A stretch of 64,000 nt of DNA from Hyphomicrobiales bacterium (lineage in GTDB: Bacteria > Pseudomonadota > Alphaproteobacteria > Rhizobiales > Rhizobiaceae). The notes under the pieces were generated by a model. It did no database searches. It worked only from the letters and a program-made list of their open reading frames with translations, and was not told where the DNA came from. Below are positions 17,764-26,042 of the stretch, in pieces (the stretch's first letter is position 1; the number at the start of each line of letters is the position of its first letter). Made by a program: the position numbers and the translations under genes. Location of the stretch: assembly GCA_900489925.1 (NCBI GenBank), contig UEHQ01000017.1:248001-312000 (forward strand), given 5' to 3'.

Positions 17764-18972
17764 TCAGATGCTTGCGGCGTCCGATACGCGGCGGGACACC
17801 GTGAATGCCTTCTCGAGATCCGGATGCAGCTCCATGCCTAATCCGGCACCAGGCGGTACGGTGATCATTCCGTTTTTCACCTCCGGCAACGCGGTGACGA
17901 GATCGCGATACCAGGTCTTGTAGAAGGCCCGGACACTCTCCTGGACAAGCGCATTGGGTGCGTTGAGCGACAGATGCGTCGAAGCGCAGAGCACGACGGG
18001 CCCGGTGCAATCATGGGGCGCGACCGGCAGATGCCAGGCTTCCGCCATCGCAGCGATCTTGCGTGCTTCCGACAGTCCGCCACACCAGCTGATGTCGAGC
18101 ATCACCACGCCAGCCGCCCCCGTCTCCAACAGATCACGGAAGGCCCAGCGCGAGCCGAGCGTCTCCGATGCCGAAATCGGTGCCGGTGATGCGGCAGCGT
18201 AGCGTCCGAGGCTGGAGAGGCTGTCCATCTTGATCGGATCTTCATGCCAGAATGTCTGGTAGGGCGTCAGCGCCTTTGCGATCTGAATGGCAGGCAAGAG
18301 TTGCCACATCGAGTGGAACTCGACCATGATGTCCATCTTGTCGCCCACAGCCGAACGGATTTTTTCAAACGGCTCCAGCGCGCGCCGGAGATCCGGTGAT
18401 GAGATGTACTGGCCCCGGGTCTTCTCGGCCGCGATATCGAAGGGCCATATCTTCATGGCCGTTATCCCTTCTTCGAGCAGGGAGTGGGCGAGCTCGTCCG
18501 CGTTGAGGAGGAAGCCGTTCAGATCGTCATAGGCGTTGGTCGCTGATGCCGACAGATCGTAGTTGGCAGTCGTCTGACCAGTTGCCTTCTTGATGTATTC
18601 CGTACCCGCGCAGGTGTTGTAGGTGCGGATTTCGCGGCGGCTAAACCCACCCAAGAGCTGTGCGATCGGCTGCCCCGTTGCCTTCCCGAAGATATCCCAG
18701 AGCGCAATGTCGAATGCCGAATTGCCCCGTACCTCAGCTCCTGACGACCGAAATCCGAGATAGCCGACGAGATCGGCGGCCAGGAGATCGATCTGCAGCG
18801 GATCGCGTCCCATAACGCGTGGCGCTACGTATTCATGAATGTAGGTTTCGACGGTCTGCGCACCGAAGAACGTCTCCCCGAGACCGGTGATGCCTTCGTC
18901 CGTATGGACCAATACCCAGAGCAAGTTCTGGCGTTCCGCGACACGCACGGTCTCTAGTTTCGTGATTTTCAT
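17764..18972 (-). CDS. Enolase-superfamily sugar acid dehydratase (mandelate racemase/muconate lactonizing type)
   Basis: This 402-residue enzyme has the N-terminal capping domain and TIM barrel of the mandelate racemase subgroup. Metal ligands appear at E218 (VEFH), E244 (HEDP) and E270 (SASE). D293 (LDISWCGG) and H320 (PHDCTG) match the His-Asp dyad. The usual KxK on the second strand is replaced by K174-I-W (AMKIWPFD), a variant seen in some acid-sugar dehydratases. In this operon the expected reaction is dehydration of an aldonate to its 2-keto-3-deoxy acid. It lies between the GntR and binding-protein genes, with a good ribosome site GGGAAGCATCTT. The exact sugar acid is unknown. Confidence 0.87.
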   Translation of the reverse strand: MKITKLETVRVAERQNLLWVLVHTDEGITGLGETFFGAQTVETYIHEYVAPRVMGRDPLQIDLLAADLVGYLGFRSSGAEVRGNSAFDIALWDIFGKATGQPIAQLLGGFSRREIRTYNTCAGTEYIKKATGQTTANYDLSASATNAYDDLNGFLLNADELAHSLLEEGITAMKIWPFDIAAEKTRGQYISSPDLRRALEPFEKIRSAVGDKMDIMVEFHSMWQLLPAIQIAKALTPYQTFWHEDPIKMDSLSSLGRYAAASPAPISASETLGSRWAFRDLLETGAAGVVMLDISWCGGLSEARKIAAMAEAWHLPVAPHDCTGPVVLCASTHLSLNAPNALVQESVRAFYKTWYRDLVTALPEVKNGMITVPPGAGLGMELHPDLEKAFTVSRRVSDAASI

Positions 18973-18983
18973 AAGATGCTTCC

Positions 18984-19694
18984 CTATGCGACGCCGGCTG
19001 CCAGCAACGCTTTCACGCTTTCGTCAAAATGCTGGGCCATCAATTGGCTTGAGGCCTGAGGATCCCCCGCAACAATCGCCTCGGCGATCGCAACATGCAG
19101 GTCGTTCATGGCATGCCGCTCATTGTCGGATGATCGACTGCGCCAGCCGATTGGCCATGTCTGTCGCGAGACGCCCTGAAACGCGCCGACAATCATCGCG
19201 AAGATCGGGTTCTTCGAGGCGCGGGCAATCTCAAGATGAAATGCCAGGTCGCTCTCCATGACGCGTTCCGGCGCATCGAAATTTGTCCGCATCGCCTCGG
19301 CGTGCTCGAGGATCGCACGGGCCTCATCATTGGAGCGGCGCAGGGCAGCAAGGGTAGCTGTGCGCACTTCGATCGTACGGCGGACATCGTAGATCTGCTG
19401 GACATTGATCTGCTCGGTGTCGATACCGTGTTCGATCATCAGCGACATGGCACCGTGATCCAGTTGCGCGACCGTCGCCCGCTTGCCGACGCTCAGGTCG
19501 ATCAGTCGCATCGCCGCGAGCGACCGAAAGGCCTCGCGAACCACCGTCCTTGATACACTGAGCTCCTTCGACAGAGCCGCCTCGCTCGGCAGGCGATCAC
19601 CAGGTCCGAGTTCGTTCATGCGGATATGAGCGGTGATCGCCCCAATCGCATTGCTGACCAGCCCCGCGTTTCCGACCTCCGGAAAAGTCGCCAT
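18984..19694 (-). CDS. GntR family regulator, FadR subgroup
   Basis: A 236-residue regulator with a winged helix-turn-helix at about residues 10-78 (RLPSEAALSKELSVSRTVVREAFRSL) and an all-helical FCD effector domain (about 95-225) whose His/Asp positions usually bind a metal and a sugar acid. It is the first gene of the sugar oxidation operon and is divergent from the SMP-30 lactonase gene. Two TGT/ACA-type half-site pairs lie in the 108-bp gap between them, so it probably represses itself, the operon and the lactonase, with a pathway intermediate as inducer. The ATG follows GGAGTTACAC. Confidence 0.9.
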   Translation of the reverse strand: MATFPEVGNAGLVSNAIGAITAHIRMNELGPGDRLPSEAALSKELSVSRTVVREAFRSLAAMRLIDLSVGKRATVAQLDHGAMSLMIEHGIDTEQINVQQIYDVRRTIEVRTATLAALRRSNDEARAILEHAEAMRTNFDAPERVMESDLAFHLEIARASKNPIFAMIVGAFQGVSRQTWPIGWRSRSSDNERHAMNDLHVAIAEAIVAGDPQASSQLMAQHFDESVKALLAAGVA

Positions 19695-19721
19695 GTGTAA
19701 CTCCGTTCAAAAGTTCAAAAC

Positions 19722-19779
19722 CTGTATGACAGCTTTTATTGATTTATGCGTATTTTATGATTACCCTGTCTGTCAACAG
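19722..19779. promoter_or_regulatory. Candidate GntR/FadR-type operators between operon and lactonase gene
   Basis: CTGTATGACAG at 19722-19732 has arms CTGT/ACAG around a 3-nt centre and fits the FadR-subgroup pattern GT-N3-AC. CTGTCAACAG at 19770-19779 has the same arms with a 2-nt centre. They lie 28 bp upstream of the leftward gntR start and 24 bp upstream of the rightward SMP-30 start, with an AT-rich stretch between them that could hold both promoters. Confidence 0.55.
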
Positions 19780-19802
19780 CCAATTTCAGACCGGGGGTTT
19801 CT

Positions 19803-20693
19803 GTGGGAATAAATATCGAGGTTGCTCAGGCGGCGGCCAATGTCGTCGGGGAGAGCGTTGTGTGGGATGACCGCAGGGAGCGTCTGCTGTGGGTCGATAT
19901 TGTTGGGAGAGCCATCCATGCCTTCGCACCGGCCACGGGTGACCACCAACGTTGGCCGGCGCCGGATATGCCAACCTCGATCGGGCTGAGGCAAGACGGC
20001 GGAGCGATTGTCGGCCTCGCCACCACAATTGCGCTGTGGGACTATGGGGATACGTTTCATACTGTTGCGACGGTTGAGCCCGGAACGACCGGCAACCGGT
20101 TGAACGAAGGTGTCGTCGGCCCGGATGGCGCCTTTTGGGTCGGCACGATGCAGAACAACATCGCCGCGGACGGGACGCCCTTGGCGATGAGCGGCGAAAG
20201 GGGTCGGCTCTACCGCTATACCCCCGACGGCAAGGTGCTGCCGCTGACGGATGACCTGTTCGGCATCACCAACACCTTGGTCTGGCCGGGCGACGGCAAG
20301 GTACTGACGGCGGACACGCTTCAAAACACGATCTATTCCTATGAGATCGCCGGCTCCACGCTCCGCAACCGCGTTCCGGTATTTGCCGGTTTCGATCGGG
20401 GCCTTCCGGATGGCTCCTGCCTCGACGACGAAGGGTTCATCTGGAACTGCCGCGTCGCCCGCGGCGGCTGCATCGTCCGCTTCGATCCAAAGGGACGCCT
20501 GGACCAAGTGATTGACCTGCCGGTTTCCCAGCCGACAAGCTGCGCTTTCGGTGGCGAGGACCTATCAACGCTTTTCGTCACCTCCGCCCGCTTTTCGATG
20601 ACGGATGAAGAGCTAAGGCAAAATCCGCTCGAAGGCGCCCTGCTGGCGATCGACACCGGAAAACGTGGTCGAAGGTCAAATCGTTTCGGGTAG
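19803..20693 (+). CDS. SMP-30/gluconolaconase/LRE family sugar lactonase
   Basis: This 296-residue six-bladed beta-propeller hydrolyses sugar lactones to aldonates. Metal-binding residues are in place: E17 (VVGESVVWD), N157 (GITNTLVWPGDGK) and D203 (LPDGSCLD), and substrate-contacting N101 in GNRLNEG. A GTG start at 19803 follows GGGGG. It is transcribed divergently from the GntR-led operon and supplies the step between the SDR dehydrogenase and the enolase-type dehydratase. It is cytoplasmic, as no signal peptide is seen. Confidence 0.9.
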   Translation: MGINIEVAQAAANVVGESVVWDDRRERLLWVDIVGRAIHAFAPATGDHQRWPAPDMPTSIGLRQDGGAIVGLATTIALWDYGDTFHTVATVEPGTTGNRLNEGVVGPDGAFWVGTMQNNIAADGTPLAMSGERGRLYRYTPDGKVLPLTDDLFGITNTLVWPGDGKVLTADTLQNTIYSYEIAGSTLRNRVPVFAGFDRGLPDGSCLDDEGFIWNCRVARGGCIVRFDPKGRLDQVIDLPVSQPTSCAFGGEDLSTLFVTSARFSMTDEELRQNPLEGALLAIDTGKRGRRSNRFG

Positions 20694-21169
20694 GTGCCCC
20701 AACCTGCCGCAGAGAAATCGCCGCTAGATACCTGCATAGATTTACCGGAGCACCACATGTCGATATGCTTGGTCCCTCGGAGAAGAGAGGTAGCATTCAA
20801 GAAGGTCGGAGCGCTCCTCTTCCGGCGACGAAAGCGACGGCTAGGGAGCGGAGATATCTAGTGAAACGCCCCGCCGGCCAACCGAGCGGGGCTCTGCGGC
20901 ATTAGCTTGACGAGGGACTGCATATCTTGGGATCGGCTCTTCGCCCAATTCGTTCGCGTCCTAGCCACACCTTCAAGACCAAGTTGAGTTGGGAATGCTC
21001 ATCGTCCGTTCGCGCAAAACCGATGCCGCGGTCGGCGTAGACCGCAAATGAATAGGTATCATCGGAGCTAACCGCTTAGAAAGATCATACATCTGAAGAT
21101 CGAGGACAGCGCCGTACTCGCATCCTCGACCCGGTTCATCTTCCTGCTCTTGACTTCAAGCGTGATCTG
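20694..21169. other. Intergenic region, one hairpin, no gene seen
   Basis: No supported coding sequence lies in this 476-bp stretch. A hairpin GCCCCGC (20868-20874) with GCGGGGC (20886-20892) and an 11-nt loop is present. Read leftward it is followed by GTTTCAC, so it might act as a weak terminator for the small leftward gene ending at 21170. The T-run is too short for confidence. Confidence 0.35.
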
Positions 21170-21529
21170 TCACTTGACGTAAAAGACCATGTTCCCGTTA
21201 CGCGCGCGCATCACCCACTCAATATCATTCGGCGTCAGCTTCTTCGCCTTGAGTTGCTGAACCAGCCACTTGTTCGATCGAGCCGCTGCTCTGATGGCCT
21301 CGACATGCGCCGCACTTCCCGGCGAAGGGTGCGCACCGGTCTCTGCGAAATCAGCGATCCTATAGCTGACGACAGAAAGCCGCTTGCCGTGATAGGTGCG
21401 TACGGCTTCGGGCAGGCTGTCGCTCCAGTTCATCCTGCGGTACTCGCGCCGGTCTTGCTGGGCCTGAAGAGGATTATTGCCGGCCACGGCCAGCATGGCT
21501 ATTCCAAGGACAATTGCCAGACGTTTCAT
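21170..21529 (-). CDS. Small exported protein of unknown function
   Basis: I do not recognise this 119-residue protein. Residues 1-24 look like a signal peptide (MKRLAIVLGIAMLAVAGNNPLQA, cleavage after QA). The mature part is basic and soluble, with WSDSLPEAVRTYHGKRLSVVSY near the start and NDIEWVMRARNGNMVFYVK at the end. The ATG at 21529 follows GGGAGGTCGAGAC; the 11 open codons before it contain that ribosome site and so are not coding. It stands alone between the sugar operon region and the large SH3 protein gene. Confidence 0.72.
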   Translation of the reverse strand: MKRLAIVLGIAMLAVAGNNPLQAQQDRREYRRMNWSDSLPEAVRTYHGKRLSVVSYRIADFAETGAHPSPGSAAHVEAIRAAARSNKWLVQQLKAKKLTPNDIEWVMRARNGNMVFYVK

Positions 21530-21802
21530 GTCTCGACCTCCCAGAACGAGATTGCTACGCACACATAATAGCCCACGCGATCGATCTGATCATTGCACAT
21601 GATCGATACTGAAATGATGAGCCTCATGGGCACCCCAGGCCCGAACGATAGCTATCGCCTGCCCGATTGGCGGGACCTTAGACATCGGCCCATTGCGCGG
21701 AATATTCCATATTAGGTTGTACTAGACGAACATTGGATGCCGACATACATTCCATTTCGGACTTGGGCTAGGTCGGCGTGACGCAATCGGGGGGATGGTA
21801 TC

Positions 21803-24367
21803 ATGCGCAAAATATGTGCCTATTTGACGATTGCTTCATTCTTCTCGACATCCGCCTTCGCCGATCCCGCCGTCCTGACGGCAAACGTGAATTTCAGGAC
21901 AGGCCCGGGCACCGGCTTCGAGTCCATGCGCGTCGTCCCGCAGGGGGAAGAGGTCGATATCAAGGAATGCGACGCCGGTGCGGCCTGGTGCGCCGTGAGC
22001 TATGCGGGAACCAATGGCTTCGTCGCCGGAAAATACCTCAATCAGTCCAATACCAGCGCCCCTGCCTGGCCAAGGGTCTTCAACACCGAGAGCGGTGCGA
22101 CCATTACGCTCTTTCAGCCGCAGATAACCGATTGGACGGACTTCAAGCAACTTGACGCGCTGATCGCTACAGAGCTGAAGCTTCCGACCGACGCCAAGCC
22201 GCTCTATGGCATCATCGGCGTGTCGGCCAAGACAGTCGCCGACGATGAAAACGAGAATGTCACGCTGACGGAGGTCAAGGCCACGCGCGTGGAATTTTCG
22301 ACGCTTGACCGGCAGCAATTGTCGGATCTGTCGCTAGAGGTCGGCAAGCTCATGCCGACCGACCCCATCGTTGTCTCAGAGGACCGGCTGACGGCGAGTC
22401 TCGCCGACTACAAGCGGCTCGTCGACGTCACCGACGTCAAGGCCGATCCGCCACCGATCTTCACGAGCGAAGCGCCGGCAATCCTCGTCCAGACGAACGG
22501 AAAAGCCGTGTCCGCGCCCGTAAAAGGCGTGCAGGGTCTTTCCTTTGTGGCCAACACGAACTGGGATCTTCTGAAGGTCGACGCGACAAACGCCTATTAT
22601 CTCAGGGACGACAAGAGCTGGCTGACGTCGAAGACGCTGGAATCCGGCTGGGTGGCCGCGGACACCGTCCCGGACGTCATTTCCAGCCTGCCCGACGATG
22701 ACAACTGGAAGGATGCGAAGGCGGCACTTCCGCCGGCTCCTTTTGCCGGAAAGCCCATCCCGAAGGTCTTCTATTCGGACAAGCCGGCGGAGCTGATGAT
22801 CTTCGAAGGCAAACCGGCGTTCGAGCCGGTGCCCGGAACGGCTCTCGACTGGGTGTCGAACACGACGGGCGCTGTCTTCTATTACAAGCCGACCAAGGCG
22901 TGGTACACGCTTCTTTCGGGACGCTGGTTCTCGTCGACGTCGCTCAACGGTCCATGGACCTTCGCCACCACCAGCCTGCCAAAGGATTTCCTGCGCGTGC
23001 CCGATGATGCGCCCTATGCGGCCGTGCGCGCGTCCATTCCCGGCACCTCCGAAAGTGCGGAAGCGCGCCTGAAGGCAAGCATTCCGAAGATGGCCCGCGT
23101 CTCGACCGATGGCACCGTGACCGTGGAGGTCAGCTACAGTGGCGAGCCGAAGTTCGAGCCTATCGAAGGCACGTCCATGTTCTACGCGGTCAATGCCAAC
23201 GAGCAGGTGATCAAGGTCGGTGACAAGTATTTTGTGCTCAAAGACGGTATCTGGTTCGTTGGCGACACGCCGACCGGCCCCTTTGCCGTCGCACGTGCGG
23301 TCGCCGATGAAATCTACACGATCCCCCCTTCTTCGTCCGTCTATAACGCCACCTACGTTCGCATCTATGAAACCGAGGATGATGCCGTCTGGTATGGCTA
23401 CACACTCGGCTATCTCGGCGCCTACCTGGCATGGGACACGCTGGTGTGGGGTTCGGGCTGGTATTACCCGCCCTATTGGGACTACGACGATCCAGACCTG
23501 CCCTACTATCCGCCGCCGATAACCTACGGTGTCGGCGCATTCTACAATCCGGCTTACGGCGCCTTCGGCCGCTACGGCTATGCCTATGGGCCGAACCGTG
23601 GCTTGGTCGTCGGCGCCGCATACAACCCGAGGACAGGAACCCATATCAGGGCCGGCGTAGCGGCGGGACCGAACGGTGAGAGGGGCTTTATCGCGGCCTA
23701 CAATCCGCGCACAGGCAATGCTCTTGTCGCGCGCGGTGGGCAGAATGTCTACGGCTCCTGGGGAAGCGTCTCCGTCAAGCATGGCGGTGAATTCGCCCGC
23801 ATCAGTGGGGGATCGACCGGAAGTGCCGGCGGCCTGCGCTGGCGCAATTCGGAAGGAGACAAGGGCTTCATCGTCGGGAGCAAGGGCGGCGATGTCTATG
23901 CCGGCCGCGACGGTAACGTCTATCGACGCCAGGATGGCCAGTGGCAGAAGCATTCGTCGGACGGCTGGCAGCCGGTTGGGCCGCCGGAACGCGGAGACCT
24001 CAAGCGACCAGAGCAGCGTCCGGCGGCAAATAGACCAAGGGCCTCGCAACGCCCCGCGGGACAACGCCCGGCGACCCCGCGCCACACCCCGCAGCGTTCT
24101 CTCGACCGGGTGCCCTCTCATCTCTCCTTCGATATGGATGGACGGCAATTAGGCAACCGCAACGAACTGAACCGCGCCTATGGCAGGAGCTTGCCGCAAA
24201 CAGGGGGCAACTTCCACAACTTCGACCGCGGCGGCAGTTTCCACGGTGGAGGCGGTGGCGGCGGCCGCAGTTTCCAGGGAGGCGGCGGACGCGGCGGCGG
24301 CGCAGTTATGCGCGGCGGCGGTGGTCGTGGTGGTGGTGGCGGTCGTGGCGGTGGTGGGAGACGGTAA
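21803..24367 (+). CDS. Large exported SH3-domain protein with three internal repeats and Gly/Arg-rich tail
   Basis: This 854-residue protein has a signal peptide (1-20) and a bacterial SH3 domain (about 23-80, FRTGPGTGFE to VAGKYLN). Three homologous repeats of about 70 residues follow at 218-287, 320-389 and 430-499. They share a pattern of PA-x-L, GKPxFxPVxGT, then a Tyr pair, GxWF and GPW. A Tyr/Pro-rich stretch (505-600) and two AYNPRTG copies (606-612, 632-638) come next. The end is a basic, Arg/Pro-rich segment and a tail made almost only of Gly, Arg and Phe (about 800-854). The features suggest a cell-wall or envelope binding protein; the function is unknown. Ribosome site GGGGGATGGTATC. 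It is not in an operon. Confidence 0.82.
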   Translation: MRKICAYLTIASFFSTSAFADPAVLTANVNFRTGPGTGFESMRVVPQGEEVDIKECDAGAAWCAVSYAGTNGFVAGKYLNQSNTSAPAWPRVFNTESGATITLFQPQITDWTDFKQLDALIATELKLPTDAKPLYGIIGVSAKTVADDENENVTLTEVKATRVEFSTLDRQQLSDLSLEVGKLMPTDPIVVSEDRLTASLADYKRLVDVTDVKADPPPIFTSEAPAILVQTNGKAVSAPVKGVQGLSFVANTNWDLLKVDATNAYYLRDDKSWLTSKTLESGWVAADTVPDVISSLPDDDNWKDAKAALPPAPFAGKPIPKVFYSDKPAELMIFEGKPAFEPVPGTALDWVSNTTGAVFYYKPTKAWYTLLSGRWFSSTSLNGPWTFATTSLPKDFLRVPDDAPYAAVRASIPGTSESAEARLKASIPKMARVSTDGTVTVEVSYSGEPKFEPIEGTSMFYAVNANEQVIKVGDKYFVLKDGIWFVGDTPTGPFAVARAVADEIYTIPPSSSVYNATYVRIYETEDDAVWYGYTLGYLGAYLAWDTLVWGSGWYYPPYWDYDDPDLPYYPPPITYGVGAFYNPAYGAFGRYGYAYGPNRGLVVGAAYNPRTGTHIRAGVAAGPNGERGFIAAYNPRTGNALVARGGQNVYGSWGSVSVKHGGEFARISGGSTGSAGGLRWRNSEGDKGFIVGSKGGDVYAGRDGNVYRRQDGQWQKHSSDGWQPVGPPERGDLKRPEQRPAANRPRASQRPAGQRPATPRHTPQRSLDRVPSHLSFDMDGRQLGNRNELNRAYGRSLPQTGGNFHNFDRGGSFHGGGGGGGRSFQGGGGRGGGAVMRGGGGRGGGGGRGGGGRR

Positions 24368-24662
24368 CAGGGCAATTCGGCCGGACGTCGGGCTTGATCC
24401 TTGCCGGAACCTCTACTGACTAGACTATCGCGGTAGCCGCATCCGCGCGAACCGGAATACAACCTTACTGCCACATTTCTTGATGGGGCATGATTTTCAC
24501 CTGGCTCCGCCCAGCCGTTCATATCATTCGGCGCTTTGGAAAAGAGTTTTTGCGTTTTCAGCATCCGGGATCGATGATCGCTGCAGCACCCGCTTGCCGC
24601 TGCAGCGCCTAAACGCGTTTTCCCCCGGCCGATCGGATCAGAGCTAGAAGGGAGCGAGGTAA

Positions 24663-25031
24663 ATGATAAGCGTTGAGACAACAGGCAACGGCAGTATCCT
24701 GATCATCACACCGCAAGGCCCGCTCGAGCGAGAGGATTTCGCGACGATCGGGAAAGAATTCGACCAAGCCATCGCCTCGAGCGGCAAGGTGACCGGTCTC
24801 ATGATCAAGATGAAGTCCTTTCCCGGTTGGGAAAACTTCGAGGCGATCGCCAGCCACCTGAGGTTTGTCGCCGGCCACCACCGATTGATCGAGCGAATCG
24901 CAGTCGCGACAGACAGCAGCTTCCTGAAGCTCGTCCCGGGCTTGGCCGGTTATTTCGTTCACCCCAAGATCAAGGTTTTCGACCTCGACGAAACAGAGCA
25001 GGCGCTCGATTGGCTTGAGACGGGGCGTTGA
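24663..25031 (+). CDS. STAS/SpoIIAA-like domain protein
   Basis: This single-domain cytosolic protein of 122 residues fits the SpoIIAA-like (STAS/SEC14-related) family. It begins with two beta strands (VETTGNGSILIITPQGPL), has FATIGKEFDQAIASSGKVTGLMIKM as the helix and central strand, and ends VFDLDETEQALDWLE. Family members often occur alone and have no established enzymatic role. Ribosome site AGGGAGCGAGGTAA. The 295-bp gap before it holds two copies of GCTGCAGC (24580-24587 and 24599-24606) that could pair, with no clear purpose. Confidence 0.78.
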   Translation: MISVETTGNGSILIITPQGPLEREDFATIGKEFDQAIASSGKVTGLMIKMKSFPGWENFEAIASHLRFVAGHHRLIERIAVATDSSFLKLVPGLAGYFVHPKIKVFDLDETEQALDWLETGR

Positions 25032-25339
25032 TAGCCCGAAGGCACAGGTGCAGGACACTTCTAGGCAACAGTGCGTCAGCTGTTGATCACGCAGGCCGCA
25101 TGAACGCTTGACGATGCCTTTACGCCGCGCACGGCTCTGGTCGAGCATGACGCGGATTGATCTTGCATTCCGGCCGCGGTCCACTGTCGGAGCAAGGCCT
25201 AGGGAGCGCCAAACCGCGCCGGCAATGGTCGCGCGGCCCTAGCTGTGAGCATCCGCCATCAAAGCGCGGGTCGCTTTTGGAGGTCGGCATCACTTGCATA
25301 TGCGACACCCACTGCAATGATGCCGACCAGCATTCAATC
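25032..25339. other. Convergent intergenic region, nothing recognised
   Basis: This 308-bp stretch lies between the ends of the STAS-like gene and the leftward 144-residue gene. I see no gene with a ribosome site, no strong hairpin with a T-run and no repeat. Confidence 0.4.
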
Positions 25340-25774
25340 CTAACCGAACACTATCTGCCGCAGCCTTGCAAAGAAGCCGATCGGCGGTGGCGCCAAGATG
25401 GCGCGGATTTGGCGGGCTGCGGATGCTGCAGGAACGGTCGCTCCAAAGTGGCAATAGCAAATGATCTCATGAAGCTGACCGTCTTCTAGGTCGAAGAACC
25501 GCTTTGCTTCGCCATAGGTGTCGTTGTTCAGGCCAACGGCGCGGAGGACAGGATCGCTGAAAGCAACTGAAAGCGGCGAGCCGTCGCTGCGCATGGCGGC
25601 CCGGACGTCCGGTGTTTGATATTCGGTCTGGTTGAATGTCGATAGGCGCCAGTGCGGATTTCGCTCCAGGAGTTCAGCCCAGCGGTCAAGCCGCTCGCTC
25701 CAGGACATTGGTCGGACGCTGTAGGGTTCGACCTCTGCGACGGTGCGCAATTCATCGAGGGTAAGATGTTTCAT
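25340..25774 (-). CDS. Conserved-looking protein of unknown function (144 residues)
   Basis: I cannot assign this protein to a family. It is soluble, without signal peptide or membrane helix until a possibly amphipathic C-terminus (IGFFARLRQIVFG). Notable are a Trp-rich N-terminal helix region (MSWSERLDRWAELLERNPHW), an acidic middle, and EIICYCHFG near residues 104-112 with two cysteines and a histidine. The ATG follows GGAGTCCAAG, an ideal ribosome site, and codon use resembles the neighbours, so it is likely a real gene. It is convergent with the STAS-like gene and reads in the same direction as the Na/Pi gene, 268 bp away. Confidence 0.7.
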   Translation of the reverse strand: MKHLTLDELRTVAEVEPYSVRPMSWSERLDRWAELLERNPHWRLSTFNQTEYQTPDVRAAMRSDGSPLSVAFSDPVLRAVGLNNDTYGEAKRFFDLEDGQLHEIICYCHFGATVPAASAARQIRAILAPPPIGFFARLRQIVFG

Positions 25775-26042
25775 CTTGGACTCCGTTCAGACGTTGGTTG
25801 CTGTGCCCATTCCTCGCGGTCCCTACGGAAATGGTTACCCCGCAAAAGACAGAAGTCCAATCACGATCAGCGACAACGGCGGCTGAATATGGCTTGGTGA
25901 TCCAGTAGGGGGAAAGCAACCTAGCAACTATTTGGGTTTGCAGAACTGCCGCGCGTATCAGAGCGAGCGCCGCCGAGCGAATATCGACAACTAGGCAGCA
26001 ACTGTTGCGCAATTGCGCATCGCCCTGCGGGAATTTAGGTCG

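Noticed and set aside
22376..24148. A 590-residue open frame on the minus strand inside the SH3 protein gene
   Set aside because: It is the antisense shadow of a GC-rich gene whose plus-strand frame has a signal peptide, SH3 domain and repeats; the antisense product shows only Arg/Gly/Val-rich sequence and no ribosome site.
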